This document shows positions 1 to 8,090 of a stretch of DNA of 64,000 nucleotides, in pieces; position 1 is the stretch's first letter, and every line of letters starts with the position of its first letter. A program made the position numbers and the translations under genes. The notes beneath the pieces are model-generated. The model saw only the letters and a list, made by a program, of their open reading frames with translations. It was not told the DNA's origin and searched no databases. The DNA comes from Thauera propionica (GTDB lineage: Bacteria > Pseudomonadota > Gammaproteobacteria > Burkholderiales > Rhodocyclaceae): assembly GCF_002245655.1 (NCBI RefSeq), contig NZ_NOIH01000001.1, positions 1 to 64,000 of the forward strand. Reading direction: 5' to 3'.

Positions 1-167
1 ATGTTTGTTGAGAAGTCAATTTCCACTGGAAACGGCATAGAGCCCTTGATACTGGCGCCGTGTGTTTTCAGCGCGGCTGCGGATGTGCTGGTGTTCATGG
101 TTCGTCCCTATTTGGTGCGGCTTGGGACGAACTTTGAAGAACGGCTATCGGGGTGCCTACGGGGAAA
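1..167. other. Left window edge, no supported gene
   Basis: No convincing gene is visible. A reading frame open from base 1 on the plus strand has no recognisable domain and runs antisense into the next gene. The stretch is less GC-rich than most of the window, consistent with belonging to the integrated element whose integrase lies at 761-2005. A GGGGAAA/TTTTCCCC inverted repeat (161-185) straddles the stop codon of the neighbouring minus-strand gene but has no T-run behind it. Confidence 0.4.
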
Positions 168-659
168 TTACCCGGTGTTTTCCCCGGCCACCTTTCGTTT
201 ATTTCTTTCCTTTTGTGCTCGCTCGTACTCTCGCCGGATGGTATCGGGAGCCTTGCAGTACTTTTCAGCCACCTCCTTGTAAGCCGCGCTGGCGGTCATG
301 CCTTCCCGAATGCGCTGAGTTACCGCCCATGATCTGTGGAAGGCTTCCTGCTTGCTGATCTTCTTTCGGCCGGGCTTTTCTGGATTGCACAGGCGTTTGA
401 CTATGGCTTCATTGGCAGCCGCCTTCGCAATTTCCGAAAGCACGGCGTCAGCAAAAGCCGCGTTTGCCGACGCGGGCAACAAGCCATCTTTCAGTAAGAG
501 CGAGGCAATTACCAGATCAAAGTCCTTTTGAAGCTCTATTTCATTCTTGTCCTGAATTGACCACTTTTGTACCAACTCTTCGGCATACAGAAGCCAGTCG
601 TCAAGCCTGTCAGCCACATAGGCAAACCTCCAAATTGCATGCTCTGGTGAGAACATCAT
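168..659 (-). CDS. Hypothetical protein of the integrated element
   Basis: I do not recognise this family. The protein is about 164 residues, soluble, with no signal peptide or membrane segment. Its C-terminal third is basic and helical (AAYKEVAEKYCKAPDTIRRE, then ERAQKERNKRK), which could be a helix-turn-helix-like DNA-binding tail; that is only an inference. Two adjacent ATG codons (659 and 656) are possible starts, preceded by a purine-rich AAGGGAAG ribosome-binding site; extending further upstream would run into the integrase end. Base composition is more AT-rich than the core genes to the right. With the integrase next door, this suggests cargo of a horizontally acquired island rather than a core gene. 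Confidence 0.6.
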   Translation of the reverse strand: MMFSPEHAIWRFAYVADRLDDWLLYAEELVQKWSIQDKNEIELQKDFDLVIASLLLKDGLLPASANAAFADAVLSEIAKAAANEAIVKRLCNPEKPGRKKISKQEAFHRSWAVTQRIREGMTASAAYKEVAEKYCKAPDTIRREYERAQKERNKRKVAGENTG

Positions 660-760
660 GCTTCCCTTTGCGCTTGCCCTTGAAAGCTGGTGCCGCACCT
701 GCCGGGCAAGGGACCCCGGTTTTCCTAACGTCGGAGTAGGCGCGGCAAATCTCAACCGTC

Positions 761-2005
761 CTAACCGTTCGCACCGTTGCGGAACGGGATGATCTTCGCG
801 CCTGTCTGCAGCGCGTCTAGGTGGTCCGCCCACGCCTGCATCATCGCGCGGCGCTCGGCCATGAACTGCGCATGGTGGCTGTAGGCCGCGAATACTTGTT
901 TCCGCTCGCGGTGGGCGAGCTGGCGGTCGATCACGTCAGGTCGATAGCCCAACTCTAGGAGCGCGCCGGTTGCTGTGGCTCGGAAGCCGTGCCCGGTCAC
1001 CTGACCGGCCTGATAGCCCATCGCACGCAAGGCGCTGTTGATCGTGTTCTCGCTGATCGGCCGGCCTTGGCCGTTGCGGTTCGGAAAGAGCAGGTCGCTT
1101 CCGGCTGTGTGGTCTTGCAGCTCCCTTAGTGCTGCCACCGCTTGGCAGGAAAGCGGCACGACGTGTTCCTCGCGCATCTTCATGCCGGTCAGCCCGCGGC
1201 TACGATCACGCTCGGCGGGGACCGTCCAGGTTCCGGCTTCGAGGTCGAATTCATGCCACTGCGCACACCGCAGTTCACCAGGGCGAACGAAGGTCAGCGT
1301 CAGGAGCTGAATCGCGAGCTTGATCGGCTTCGAGATGCGTACCGCGTCCAGGCGGATGAAGAACTCGCGCAGCTCACTTGCGCGCAGTGCTGGCCTGTGT
1401 TCGCCTTGATGCGGCTTCACTGCCTTGTGAAGGCCCTCGGCCGGATTGCTCTTTGCGAGCCCGTTCGCAATCGCGTGGATGTAGATCTCGCCGATCCGCG
1501 CGCGGACTCGTTTGAGCATGTCGGTTGCGCCCTTCGCCTCGATCTTGCGCAGCAGCTCAAGCACGTCGACCGGCTGCACGGAGGTGATCGGCGTGCTTCC
1601 GATGTGCGGGAAAACGTGGTTCTCAAGCGCCCGGATGGCGGCGTGCGCTGTGCCCTCGGTGCGGCTCGTCTTCCACGAGGCCCACCAGGATCGGGCAACG
1701 GCCTCGAATGAGTTCTCGGCGGCGAGCCGGGCGGCGCGCTTTGCGTCCTTCTTGGTAGCTGCCGGATCTACGCCCGAGGCAAGTTGCTCGCGCGCGGCCG
1801 CCAGCGCCTTCCGTGCTGCAGCAAGGCTGACGGCTGGATAAGCGCCGATCGCTAGTGTCTTCCGCTTGCCAGCGAAGCGGTAGTCGTACCGCCAGAGCTT
1901 GGAGCCTGTGGGCTGCAGCAGCAGGAAGAGCCCGTCGCCATCGGTCATCTTGATGGGCTTGTCGGCGGGCTTGGCTTGGCGGATTGCAGTGTCGGTCAGC
2001 GGCAT
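761..2005 (-). CDS. Tyrosine recombinase, P4-type integrase
   Basis: This 414-residue enzyme would catalyse site-specific integration and excision of the element that extends leftwards out of the window. The N-terminal arm-binding domain of the P4 integrase class covers about residues 1-90 (LTDTAIRQAKP; DGDGLFLLLQPTGSKLWRY). A core-binding helical domain spans about 95-195 and the catalytic domain about 205-390. Visible catalytic residues are Arg241 (RPGELR), His339 and Arg342 (GHGFR), His365 (QLAH) and the nucleophile Tyr375 (FAAY), so the enzyme looks intact. It is transcribed away from tRNA-Arg(CCT), whose 3' end is only 189 bp upstream, the classic layout for a tRNA-targeting integrase. 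Five copies of GACGGTA lie immediately upstream and may be arm-type or autoregulatory sites. Confidence 0.93.
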   Translation of the reverse strand: MPLTDTAIRQAKPADKPIKMTDGDGLFLLLQPTGSKLWRYDYRFAGKRKTLAIGAYPAVSLAAARKALAAAREQLASGVDPAATKKDAKRAARLAAENSFEAVARSWWASWKTSRTEGTAHAAIRALENHVFPHIGSTPITSVQPVDVLELLRKIEAKGATDMLKRVRARIGEIYIHAIANGLAKSNPAEGLHKAVKPHQGEHRPALRASELREFFIRLDAVRISKPIKLAIQLLTLTFVRPGELRCAQWHEFDLEAGTWTVPAERDRSRGLTGMKMREEHVVPLSCQAVAALRELQDHTAGSDLLFPNRNGQGRPISENTINSALRAMGYQAGQVTGHGFRATATGALLELGYRPDVIDRQLAHRERKQVFAAYSHHAQFMAERRAMMQAWADHLDALQTGAKIIPFRNGANG

Positions 2006-2018
2006 GTCGATCTCCGGC

Positions 2019-2091
2019 TGACGGTATTTTTTGTGACGGTATCGAACTGCTGCTGTGTGTACCGTCGAAAATACCGTCGCTGTGACGGTAT
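2019..2091. promoter_or_regulatory. Cluster of five GACGGTA repeats upstream of the integrase
   Basis: TGACGGTAT occurs in plus orientation at 2019-2027, 2034-2042 and 2083-2091. The inverse TACCGTC occurs at 2060-2066 and ATACCGTC at 2071-2078. All five lie in 73 bp between the integrase start (2005) and the tRNA 3' end (2194). Placement and number fit arm-type integrase or excisionase sites, or an operator for integrase autoregulation. The repeats are seen directly; the function is inferred. Confidence 0.6.
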
Positions 2092-2123
2092 TGACATGGT
2101 GCCACTTGGGGCTGATTGAGACA

Positions 2124-2159
2124 ACAAAAAACCCGAAAGGCCAGTAACGATGCGGGTTT
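2124..2159 (-). terminator. Rho-independent terminator after tRNA-Arg
   Basis: Read on the minus strand, AAACCCG pairs with CGGGTTT across a loop of about 18 bases and is followed by TTTTTG. It lies about 35 bp beyond the tRNA 3' end and would stop the tRNA transcript before the integrase promoter region. Confidence 0.7.
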
Positions 2160-2193
2160 CTGGTGTGAGGCGATGCTGCTTGATGCTTTGTGG

Positions 2194-2268
2194 TGGTCCC
2201 GTCACCAGGAATCGAACCTGGATCTGGCGCTTAGGAGGCGCCCGTTCTATCCATTGAACTATGACGAG
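2194..2268 (-). tRNA. tRNA-Arg (anticodon CCT)
   Basis: A full cloverleaf can be drawn. The acceptor is CTCGTCA with TGACGGG (one T-G pair), the D stem GTTC/GAAC, the anticodon stem GGCGC/GCGCC around loop CTCCTAA, and the T arm CCAGG-TTCGATT-CCTGG. It ends in discriminator A and an encoded CCA. A second CCA follows at once (2191-2193), so the genomic 3' end reads ACCACCA. The gene lies 17 bp after the stop of the upstream minus-strand gene (2286-4424). The integrase beyond its 3' end marks this tRNA as the likely chromosomal attachment site. Confidence 0.93.
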
Positions 2269-2285
2269 ACTGCAGGCCGCGCATT

Positions 2286-4424
2286 CTAGCTGTTCGGCGG
2301 CGGCTCACCAATAGGCGGGGTGGTGCCCGGTGCTGTGCTGGGGGCCGGCTTGGGGCTGGCGTTGAGTGCGGCGCGGGTTTCGGTGAGCGGCGCCTCCCTG
2401 CCGGTCTCGGTGTGTGGTGCAGCAGGCGCCGGGTTGCGCAGCGGAGGCAGCAGGAAGTCCTGCGGTCGGCGCAGCAGGCGCTGCAGCAGCAGGCGGCCCA
2501 GATTCTGACCTTGGGCAAAGCTGATGCGACGCGCGCGCATCGCCACCGACAGCGTCAGCGAAAAGCTGACCGCGAGGTTGACCAGGCCGATCAGCAGCAC
2601 GCCGCCAAGCGCAAGCGTCGCCGCCTGCCACGGCAGCGAGAAATCGAGCGCGGTCGCCGCGTAACCCACATAGGCGGACGAGAAGGCGATGTGGCGGATG
2701 TCCAGCGGCAGGCCGAACAGCACGCCCAGCGCGGTGGCACCGCCGAGCAGGAAGCCGAAGAAGAAGTTACCGGCGAGCGCACCGAGATTGTTCTCGACAT
2801 AGGTCGCGATGCGCCGCATGCGCGCTTCGCCCAGCAAGCGGCGCGGCCAGCGCAACTGCAGCAGGCGCTCGGGGATGCGGTTGTAGGCCGACAGATTGTC
2901 GTAGTAGCCGGCGATCAGCCCGGACAGGAACAGGCACACGCCCGCCACTGCGGCGAAGAACAGCGCCCCACTGCGCGGGTCGACCTCGCCGAGCAGGTGA
3001 TGCGCCTTTTCCGGCGTGACGAAATGGGCTCCGGTGGTGCTCTGGATCGCCAGACCGATCAGGATGGCCATGGGGATCGCGACGCCGATGTTGCCGAGGA
3101 TGGCTGCAAGCTGGCTGCGCACCGTGCGGGCGATGAGATCGGCCAGCGCTTCAAGGTCGCGGGAGTGGCCGCGCGCCTCGCCGATCGAGGCGGCGATCGC
3201 GTTCGCCGTCATCGCAGGCTGTTTGGTAGCGACCGTGCCGCCCAGCATGTGGATCAGTACGAAGCCGAGGCCATAGTTGAGGCAGAAAGCCAGCATCTCG
3301 TTCAGCGGTGCCAGGCCCTGGTTGCCCAGCACGACCTTAATGCCCGCCATGAAGGCGATGATGAGTCCGCCCAGCATGGCTGAGCCGAGGATGCCGAAGT
3401 ATTCGCTGCGCGTGCTGGTGATGTACTTCTCACCGGTCTTGCTCGCGCTTTCCGTCATGCGCAAGGACAGGATCTCGACGTTCTTGCCCCAGTAGTCGGT
3501 CAGATGGTTCTTGCGGCATTCCGCGCGTACCAGGGTCTTGAACAGGCGAACGATGCGCGGTGCGAGGTCCTGCACGACACGGCGTTCCCGCAACTCCTTC
3601 AGCATCGACACCAGTTCGTCGATGCGGTCCAGGTGCTGGCGCAGGCGCTCGAGCTTGAAGGTGAGGGTGAGACTGGTGCCGATCTTGGTCGCGCGCTTTC
3701 GCACCCGCTGCAGCACTTCGTCGCACTGGCCGAGCATCACGGTCAGATGGGCGTCGTCCGTCACCAGCGCACCGGGGGTGGTCCACCAGGCGCTGTAGTG
3801 CTCGATATAGGTCAGGAGCTCGGCGTTCTGCGCAAGGAAGGGCGACTCGTATTCCTCGAGGTTGGGGTCGATCCGCACCAGTTCGGGATCCAGCCCGATC
3901 GCCGACACGTGGTAGGAGAGCACGCGCAAGGCTTCGAGGATCTCCGCCAGGGCAGGCGGCAGGGGGCCGGCGTCGATTTCGGCCATGGGCATTTCCTCGC
4001 CGACCAGCGTGGCGAGGAAGTCCAGCCACACCTCGTCGGCGATGCCATTGACCCAGACCTCGTCGTCGGCGCGGTGAAACACGGCCGACACCACATCGCG
4101 CAGGTAGCTGGTGTCGAGCACGTCGGGCAGCAGGCGGCGCGAGATGCGGCTGGAGGTTTCGGAGAAGAATCCGGTCGAAGGCAGAAGCCCCGACGATACG
4201 TAGAGCGACACCTGCTTGCGTTCGGCGAACAGGCGCAGGAAGGATGCGCGCACGTCGGCGAGCAGATCGGTGCGGCGCGCGAGGATGTGCGTGAGGGTGC
4301 GCAGGTTCTCGGTGGCCTTGTCGATCTGGCTGGCGCGGCGTGGACGCAGGCGATTGACGAGGGCTGCCCACAGGGCGACCGGGTCTTCATCGGCATGCGC
4401 AAAGCGCTGAAGCGTGCTTTCCAT
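2286..4424 (-). CDS. Putative membrane protein of the 'site-specific recombinase' (Gcr-like) family
   Basis: This 712-residue protein resembles the beta-proteobacterial family annotated as site-specific recombinase, after the gonococcal gcr gene. The N-terminal half (about 1-330) is helical and soluble. The C-terminal half holds several hydrophobic segments: around 345-365 (AMLGGLIIAFMAGIKVVL), 375-395, 440-460 (GNIGVAIPMAILIGLAIQ), 485-505 (ALFFAAVAGVCLFLSGLIAG), 545-570 and 600-625. A proline/alanine-rich tail follows. No tyrosine- or serine-recombinase catalytic motif is visible, so a membrane role is more likely than DNA recombination. The start at 4424 leaves a 141-bp divergent region shared with uup. 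Function is unknown; family assignment is by overall pattern. Confidence 0.6.
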   Translation of the reverse strand: MESTLQRFAHADEDPVALWAALVNRLRPRRASQIDKATENLRTLTHILARRTDLLADVRASFLRLFAERKQVSLYVSSGLLPSTGFFSETSSRISRRLLPDVLDTSYLRDVVSAVFHRADDEVWVNGIADEVWLDFLATLVGEEMPMAEIDAGPLPPALAEILEALRVLSYHVSAIGLDPELVRIDPNLEEYESPFLAQNAELLTYIEHYSAWWTTPGALVTDDAHLTVMLGQCDEVLQRVRKRATKIGTSLTLTFKLERLRQHLDRIDELVSMLKELRERRVVQDLAPRIVRLFKTLVRAECRKNHLTDYWGKNVEILSLRMTESASKTGEKYITSTRSEYFGILGSAMLGGLIIAFMAGIKVVLGNQGLAPLNEMLAFCLNYGLGFVLIHMLGGTVATKQPAMTANAIAASIGEARGHSRDLEALADLIARTVRSQLAAILGNIGVAIPMAILIGLAIQSTTGAHFVTPEKAHHLLGEVDPRSGALFFAAVAGVCLFLSGLIAGYYDNLSAYNRIPERLLQLRWPRRLLGEARMRRIATYVENNLGALAGNFFFGFLLGGATALGVLFGLPLDIRHIAFSSAYVGYAATALDFSLPWQAATLALGGVLLIGLVNLAVSFSLTLSVAMRARRISFAQGQNLGRLLLQRLLRRPQDFLLPPLRNPAPAAPHTETGREAPLTETRAALNASPKPAPSTAPGTTPPIGEPPPNS

Positions 4425-4565
4425 CGATCATCGGCTCCTACAGGTTGCTGATCGCCGACATGACGACAATTGTGCGGTGCATTATCGGGTAATCCGCCCC
4501 GATTGGCAGTGGGCGGCTAAAATTCGGTTTCAATCATCACCGGCCGACCTGGCCACATTCTTCCC

Positions 4566-6485
4566 ATGCCCCTGCTGTCCGTTGATAACGCCTGTCTCGC
4601 CTTCGGGCACGTCGATCTGCTGGACCACGTGGGGTTTCAGCTCGAACCGGGCGAGCGTGTCGCCCTGATCGGGCGCAACGGCTCGGGCAAGTCCAGCCTG
4701 CTGCGCGCGCTTGCGGGGCAGGCGGCGCTCGATGATGGCACGATCTGGCGCCAGTCGGGCATGGTGACCGCGTACGTACCGCAAGAGCCGGACTTCGATC
4801 TCGAGCGCGATGTCTTCGGCACGGTGGCTGACGGCCTGGGTGCTGCCGCGCAGTTGCTGGTCGACTACCATGCCGCGATGCTGGCGGTGGCGGAACAGGC
4901 CAGCCCCGAGGCCATGGCCCGGCTCGATGCGCTGCAGCACGCGGTCGAGGCGGCCGAAGGCTGGCGCCTGAATCAGCGCGTCGAGCAGATGCTGGCCCGG
5001 CTCGGACTCGATCCTGCCGCAAAGGTTTCGAGCCTGTCGGGCGGGGGCATCAAACGCGTGGCCCTTGCGCGTGCGCTGGTGGCCGAACCCGACCTGCTGC
5101 TGCTCGACGAACCCACCAACCACCTCGACCTGGACGGCATCCTGTGGCTCGAGAGCCTGATCCGCGAGTTTCGCGGGGCAGTCATCGTCATCACCCACGA
5201 CCGCGTGTTTCTCGACAACGTCGCCACCCGCATCATCGAGCTCGATCGCGGCCATCTCGCCAGCTATCCGGGGCGTTTCTCGGACTACCAGCGGCGCAAG
5301 GCGGAGGAACTCGAGGCCGAGGAGAAGGCGTCGGCACGCTTCGACAAGTTTCTCGCGCAGGAGGAGGTGTGGATCCGCAAGGGCGTGGAGGCTCGCCGCA
5401 CCCGTAACGAGGGGCGGGTGCGCCGGCTCGAGGCCCTGCGCCGCGAGCGGGCAGCGCGCCGCGACCGGCTTGGCAATGTCAGCCTCGCGGTCGACCGCGG
5501 CGAGAAGAGCGGCCAGATGGTGGCCGAGCTGACTCACGTCACCAAGCGCTATGGTGATCGCACGGTCGTGCGGGACTTCTCCACCCGCATCCTGCGTGGC
5601 GACCGCATCGGCTTCATCGGCCCCAATGGCGCGGGCAAGACCACGCTGCTCAAGCTCATCCTGGGCGAGATCGAGCCCGACGAAGGCTCGGTGCGGCGCG
5701 GCACGCGCCAGAGCGTGGCCTATTTCGACCAGCTTCGCGCCCAGCTCGATCCGGAGTTGCCGCTGACCGAAGTCATCAGCCCGGGCTCGGACTTCGTCGA
5801 GATCGGCGGCGAGAAGAAGCACGTCATCGGTTACCTCGGCGACTTCCTGTTCGCGCCGCAGCGTGCGCGCTCGCCCGTCAAGTCGCTCTCCGGCGGCGAG
5901 CGCAACCGCCTCCTCTTGGCGCGGCTGTTCGCGCGGCCGGCCAACGTGATGGTGCTGGACGAGCCCACCAACGACCTCGACATCGAGACCCTGGATCTGC
6001 TCGAGGAACTGCTGGCGGGCTACGACGGCACGCTGTTCCTCGTCAGCCATGACCGCGCCTTCCTCGACAACGTCGTTACCCAGGTGATCGCCGCGGAGGG
6101 TGACGGCGTCTGGGGCGAATATGCCGGCGGCTATGGCGACTGGCAGCGTGTGCAGGCTGCGCGGGCCGAGGAGGCCGCGGCGCGGGAGAGCGCCCGGCGC
6201 AGCCCGGCACCGGCCGACAAGCCGCGCTCCGTCGAGGCGAAGGCGGTTCGCCCTGCGAAGATGTCCTTCAACGACAAGCGCGAGCTCGAGGCCCTGCCGG
6301 ACCGCATTGCCGCGCTGGAGGAAGAGCAGGGCGCGTTGCATGCACGCATGGCTGATCCCGCCCTCTACCAGCAGGCGCCGCAAGAGGTTGCTCAGGTCAA
6401 GGCGCGTCTGGAGGCGGTGGAGGCCGAGATCGAGGCGGCCATGCTGCGCTGGGAAGAACTGGAAGCGCGCGCCGCAGCGTCCTGA
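4566..6485 (+). CDS. uup: ABC-F ATPase Uup
   Basis: This 639-residue cytosolic protein has two ABC ATPase domains and no membrane segment. The first P-loop is GRNGSGKSS (about residue 37) with signature LSGGGIKRVALARAL and Walker B LLLLDEPTNHLD. A charged linker rich in EEL/EAEEK and RRTRNEGRVRRLEALRRER connects the domains. The second domain has GPNGAGKTT, LSGGERNRLLLARLF and VLDEPTNDLD. The C-terminal 70 residues form the coiled coil typical of Uup (LPDRIAALEEEQGALHARM onwards), which binds DNA and is absent from EttA. Uup is linked to branched DNA structures, precise transposon excision and ribosome-associated functions. The ATG at 4566 has no clear Shine-Dalgarno sequence but is the only start that keeps the usual N-terminus. 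Confidence 0.93.
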   Translation: MPLLSVDNACLAFGHVDLLDHVGFQLEPGERVALIGRNGSGKSSLLRALAGQAALDDGTIWRQSGMVTAYVPQEPDFDLERDVFGTVADGLGAAAQLLVDYHAAMLAVAEQASPEAMARLDALQHAVEAAEGWRLNQRVEQMLARLGLDPAAKVSSLSGGGIKRVALARALVAEPDLLLLDEPTNHLDLDGILWLESLIREFRGAVIVITHDRVFLDNVATRIIELDRGHLASYPGRFSDYQRRKAEELEAEEKASARFDKFLAQEEVWIRKGVEARRTRNEGRVRRLEALRRERAARRDRLGNVSLAVDRGEKSGQMVAELTHVTKRYGDRTVVRDFSTRILRGDRIGFIGPNGAGKTTLLKLILGEIEPDEGSVRRGTRQSVAYFDQLRAQLDPELPLTEVISPGSDFVEIGGEKKHVIGYLGDFLFAPQRARSPVKSLSGGERNRLLLARLFARPANVMVLDEPTNDLDIETLDLLEELLAGYDGTLFLVSHDRAFLDNVVTQVIAAEGDGVWGEYAGGYGDWQRVQAARAEEAAARESARRSPAPADKPRSVEAKAVRPAKMSFNDKRELEALPDRIAALEEEQGALHARMADPALYQQAPQEVAQVKARLEAVEAEIEAAMLRWEELEARAAAS

Positions 6486-6491
6486 GCCGGA

Positions 6492-7394
6492 TCAGATGAT
6501 CCCCACCTGGCTGAACCACGCCAGGCCAGCGATGGCCGCGAGAAACAGCACGACGTGGAAGAGTGCGAGCCAGCGATAGCGGCGGGCGATGCGCTCGGGG
6601 TCGAAATCCGAGATCAGGTAGAGGCGGCCGTCGGTCGGCTGGCGAACGATATGGGCTTCGGGCGCAGCCATCGCCTCGTCGCGCCGACGCTCGACTTCGC
6701 GCCTCGCCTGCTGGCGGGCGAGTTCCCACTCCTGCAGGTCAAGTTCGCCATTGCCGTCGAGATCGAAGCGTTCGAGCAGGCGGGGGTGGTCCTTCTTCCA
6801 GCTTGCCAGCAGTTCGCGCACCTGCTCGCGAACGTTGAAGTCCGGGTCGATGCTGCCGAGGGTGGCGAAGTCGCCGAGCACGTAGACCGTGTCGTTGCCG
6901 ATCAGGGCGTGCTGGGTGTAGCGGGTGTTACCGCGGGTGGTAACGTCGCAACGCCCCACCATCATCTCCGCGCCTTCGGGGTCGACGGCGCAACTGCCGC
7001 TGCCATCCTCCAGCAGGAAGGAGGTGTCGCTCTCGGCGGTGGAGACGCGATACCACTTGCCGTCGCTGCGCTTGCGCTCGGTCACGACGCGATACCACAG
7101 TACCGGCAGGCCGTTCACCGGCGACAGCAGTGGCGTGCCGCCCAGCGCGCGCGCACGGCCGCGCAACTCAACGTAGCCCTGCGCGGCAGAGGCAATGCGC
7201 GAGGAGGGTGTATCGTGGATCAGGCGGGCGTGGCGGATGGAGCGCATCCAGCCGAAGAAGCCCGTTGCCAGCAGAACGGCCAGCGCCGCGACGCTGCCCC
7301 ATCCGGTGTCGGCATGGATTGCGACCGCAATTGCAGCGAACTGGACCAAGGGCAGGGCGGTTTCAAGCCGCCGCTGCCTGAGGCGAACCAGCAT
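6492..7394 (-). CDS. GIDE-domain membrane protein with an EF-hand
   Basis: A 300-residue protein with hydrophobic segments near residues 15-50 and 275-296, so it is probably anchored at both ends of its chain. The middle (about 65-185) matches the GIDE domain found in mitochondrial E3 ligases and in bacterial proteins beside LemA: GYVELRGRARAL, PVLWYRVVTERKR, FLLEDGSGSCAVDPEGAEM. No RING finger follows. A textbook 12-residue EF-hand loop, DLDGNGELDLQE, occupies residues 211-222 and should bind calcium. It lies 28 bp downstream of lemA on the same strand, so the two are probably cotranscribed. It ends 6 bp from the convergent uup stop codon. The molecular role is unknown; a membrane stress or envelope role is inferred from the pairing. 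Confidence 0.8.
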   Translation of the reverse strand: MLVRLRQRRLETALPLVQFAAIAVAIHADTGWGSVAALAVLLATGFFGWMRSIRHARLIHDTPSSRIASAAQGYVELRGRARALGGTPLLSPVNGLPVLWYRVVTERKRSDGKWYRVSTAESDTSFLLEDGSGSCAVDPEGAEMMVGRCDVTTRGNTRYTQHALIGNDTVYVLGDFATLGSIDPDFNVREQVRELLASWKKDHPRLLERFDLDGNGELDLQEWELARQQARREVERRRDEAMAAPEAHIVRQPTDGRLYLISDFDPERIARRYRWLALFHVVLFLAAIAGLAWFSQVGII

Positions 7395-7422
7395 GCGTGT
7401 GGGGCCCTGACGATGGCGTCGA

Positions 7423-7998
7423 TCAGGCGTTGAAGAGGGCCTTCAGGTCCACGTCGGCCTTCTCGGCCATTGCGAACTGCAGCAGGGCCTGCTCATCGAA
7501 CCCGAACATGCGCGCGACGATGAGGTCGGGGAACTGGTCGATGCGCACGTTGTGCACATTGACCGCCTCGTTGTACCACTCGCGCCGGTCGGCGATGCCG
7601 TTTTCGAGTGCGGTGATCCGCGTCTGCAGTTGCATGAAGTGCTCGTTCGCCTTCAGCTCCGGATAGGCTTCGGCAACCGCGAAGATCTGCCCCAGCCCGG
7701 CGCGCAGCAGCCCCTCGGCCGCACCCAGCGCGGGCACGTCGTGTGCCTCGCGTGCCTGGGCGACGCGGGCGCGCGCCTCGGTGACCCGGGTCAGCGTCGC
7801 TTCTTCGAACTGCTTGTACTGGCGGCAGACCTCGACCAGCTTGGGCAACTCGTCGTGGCGTTGCTTGAGCAGCACGTCGATGTTGGCCCAGGCCTTGGCG
7901 ACATTGTGCTTCAGGCTCACGAGGCCGTTGTAGACCAGCACGCCATAGGCCAGGGCCACGACGATCAGGCCCAGGATGATTGCAGCGGTGATGCTCAT
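7423..7998 (-). CDS. lemA: LemA family protein
   Basis: A 191-residue protein with an N-terminal transmembrane helix (about residues 3-22, AAIILGLIVVALAYGVLVYNG) followed by the all-helical LemA domain. The family signature is clear: AWANIDVLLKQRHDELPKL, then VEVCRQYKQFEEATLTRVTEAR and YPELKANEHFMQLQTRI, with NEAVNVHNVRIDQFPDLIVARM near the end. Length is normal for the family. LemA proteins are membrane-anchored with no agreed biochemical function and often neighbour GIDE/TPM-type proteins, as here (gene at 6492-7394). Confidence 0.93.
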   Translation of the reverse strand: MSITAAIILGLIVVALAYGVLVYNGLVSLKHNVAKAWANIDVLLKQRHDELPKLVEVCRQYKQFEEATLTRVTEARARVAQAREAHDVPALGAAEGLLRAGLGQIFAVAEAYPELKANEHFMQLQTRITALENGIADRREWYNEAVNVHNVRIDQFPDLIVARMFGFDEQALLQFAMAEKADVDLKALFNA

Positions 7999-8090
7999 CG
8001 AATGCGCTCCGGATTTGACCGTGGCATGTTACACGGGCTCACGCTCGGCGACTGTTGCATGGCGCACGCTGGCGCGCATGCGGGATCGCT

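Noticed and set aside
161-185. GGGGAAA/TTTTCCCC hairpin at the end of the first gene
   Set aside because: Short stem with no U-tract; not enough for a terminator call.
1-282. Plus-strand open frame of 93 codons at the left edge
   Set aside because: No domain, no ribosome site visible and it runs antisense through the better supported gene at 168-659.
2412-3383. Long plus-strand frame inside the 2286-4424 gene
   Set aside because: Arg/Gln-rich composition typical of an antisense shadow in GC-rich DNA; no family features.
4530-6383. 617-codon minus-strand frame opposite uup
   Set aside because: Covers the whole Uup gene antisense; low-complexity His/Arg/Val composition and no domain.
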